Source: a bacterium
GTDB taxonomy: Bacteria > BMS3Abin14
Length of the DNA: 6,180 nt
Direction: 5' to 3'
Assembly (NCBI GenBank): GCA_020352595.1
Contig: CP070682.1
Span: 1,035,840 to 1,042,019, forward strand
Shown here: positions 5,834-6,180 of the stretch, piece after piece
How positions within the stretch are numbered: the stretch's first letter is position 1
How the letters are laid out: every line of letters starts with the position of its first letter
The notes under the pieces: model-generated
What the model was told of the DNA's origin: nothing
The model's database searches: none
What the model saw: the letters and a program-made list of their open reading frames with translations, nothing else
Program-made: the position numbers and the translations under genes

Positions 5834-6180
5834 GTGAAGGCGGCAACCAGAATACTGGCGGTTCTGGCCACGGCGGCCACCATCTTCCCTGCAGGGTGCG
5901 GGACCGTTTCCCCGATGGGCTCCCCCGCCCGGGAGGCTTCGGGCATCCGGGGCAGGGTCACTCTCCAATCCACCGGCCAGCCCGTCGCCGGAGCCCACGT
6001 CTATGCCTACAAGGACCACAGCAAGAACCTCATCGGGGTGGCCGACTATGTCAGCAAGGGCTCCGGGGAGGACGGCACCTTTACCCTGGGCCTGCCGCCG
6101 GGCGAGTACTACCTCGTCTCGCGCAGGCGATCCTCAGGTGCCAATTACGGCCCCATCGTCAAGGGTGATCTTTACGACCA
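5834..6180 (+). CDS. Probable lipoprotein with carboxypeptidase-regulatory-like domain (3' truncated by window)
   Basis: An open frame starts at GTG 5834 and runs off the window end after 115 complete codons. GGGGG at 5823-5827 with 6-base spacing serves the GTG. The N-terminus MKAATRILAVLATAATIF precedes PAGC, giving a lipobox-like site with lipidated Cys22. Pro at -3 is atypical, so lipidation is probable rather than certain. Gly at +2 would favour outer-membrane sorting by the usual rule. Residues 37-95 match the regulatory-like beta-sandwich pattern: GIRGRVTLQSTGQPVAGAHV (37-56), a following Y-A-Y, then EDGTFTLGLPPGEYYLV (79-95). That fold usually serves as a binding or structural module on exported proteins. 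The remainder of the protein, and any catalytic domain, lies beyond the window. Confidence 0.8.
   Translation, partial: MKAATRILAVLATAATIFPAGCGTVSPMGSPAREASGIRGRVTLQSTGQPVAGAHVYAYKDHSKNLIGVADYVSKGSGEDGTFTLGLPPGEYYLVSRRRSSGANYGPIVKGDLYD

Noticed and set aside
4725..5846. 373-codon open frame on the minus strand across the three small envelope genes
   Set aside because: It opposes genes with a clear signal peptide and membrane segment, shows Pro/Gly-rich low-complexity translation, and has no recognisable motif.
5896..6168. Overlapping plus-strand frame starting at ATG 5896
   Set aside because: Its translation is Arg/Pro/Gly/Gln-rich low complexity. The frame from GTG 5834 has a lipoprotein signal and a recognisable beta-sandwich domain.

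Overview
The window is GC-rich bacterial DNA with every gene on the + strand. It runs from the end of a de novo purine operon into a group of uncharacterised cell-envelope genes. The B. subtilis-type PurF (processed N-terminal Cys, four 4Fe-4S cysteines), separate PurL and PurQ proteins, very frequent AGG arginine codons and near absence of TTA/CTA/TCA codons suggest a Gram-negative anaerobe of the broad deltaproteobacterial type. That placement is an inference from style; no marker gene fixes it.

Region 1 (1-2699) is purine biosynthesis: the last 105 codons of purL, then a 118-base gap holding a short GC-rich direct repeat, then purQ and purF, which overlap by 20 bases. PurL and PurQ together (normally with PurS, not seen here) convert FGAR to FGAM. 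PurF makes phosphoribosylamine from PRPP and glutamine, the first committed step.

Region 2 (2692-4797) is two genes joined directly to the operon. A 146-residue protein of unrecognised family starts inside the purF stop region (8-base overlap). A 554-residue multidomain protein starts on the base after that gene's stop. The large protein has about seven N-terminal membrane segments, then a signal-peptide-like hydrophobic segment, a small beta-rich domain resembling the FlgT C-terminal type, four regular 37-residue helical repeats with a Y/F-P-x-S signature, and HEAT-like repeats. The tight packing implies co-translation with purF, although no role in purine synthesis is apparent.

Region 3 (4798-6180) has looser spacing (80, 60 and 50 bases): a 133-residue protein with one membrane segment near its C-terminus, a 147-residue secreted protein with a clear signal peptide, and the start of a probable lipoprotein with a carboxypeptidase-regulatory-like beta-sandwich domain, cut by the window end. 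With the 554-residue protein they form a run of four predicted envelope or exported proteins.

I see no tRNA, rRNA, CRISPR array, transposase, riboswitch or convincing intrinsic terminator. No stretch over 300 bases lacks a gene.
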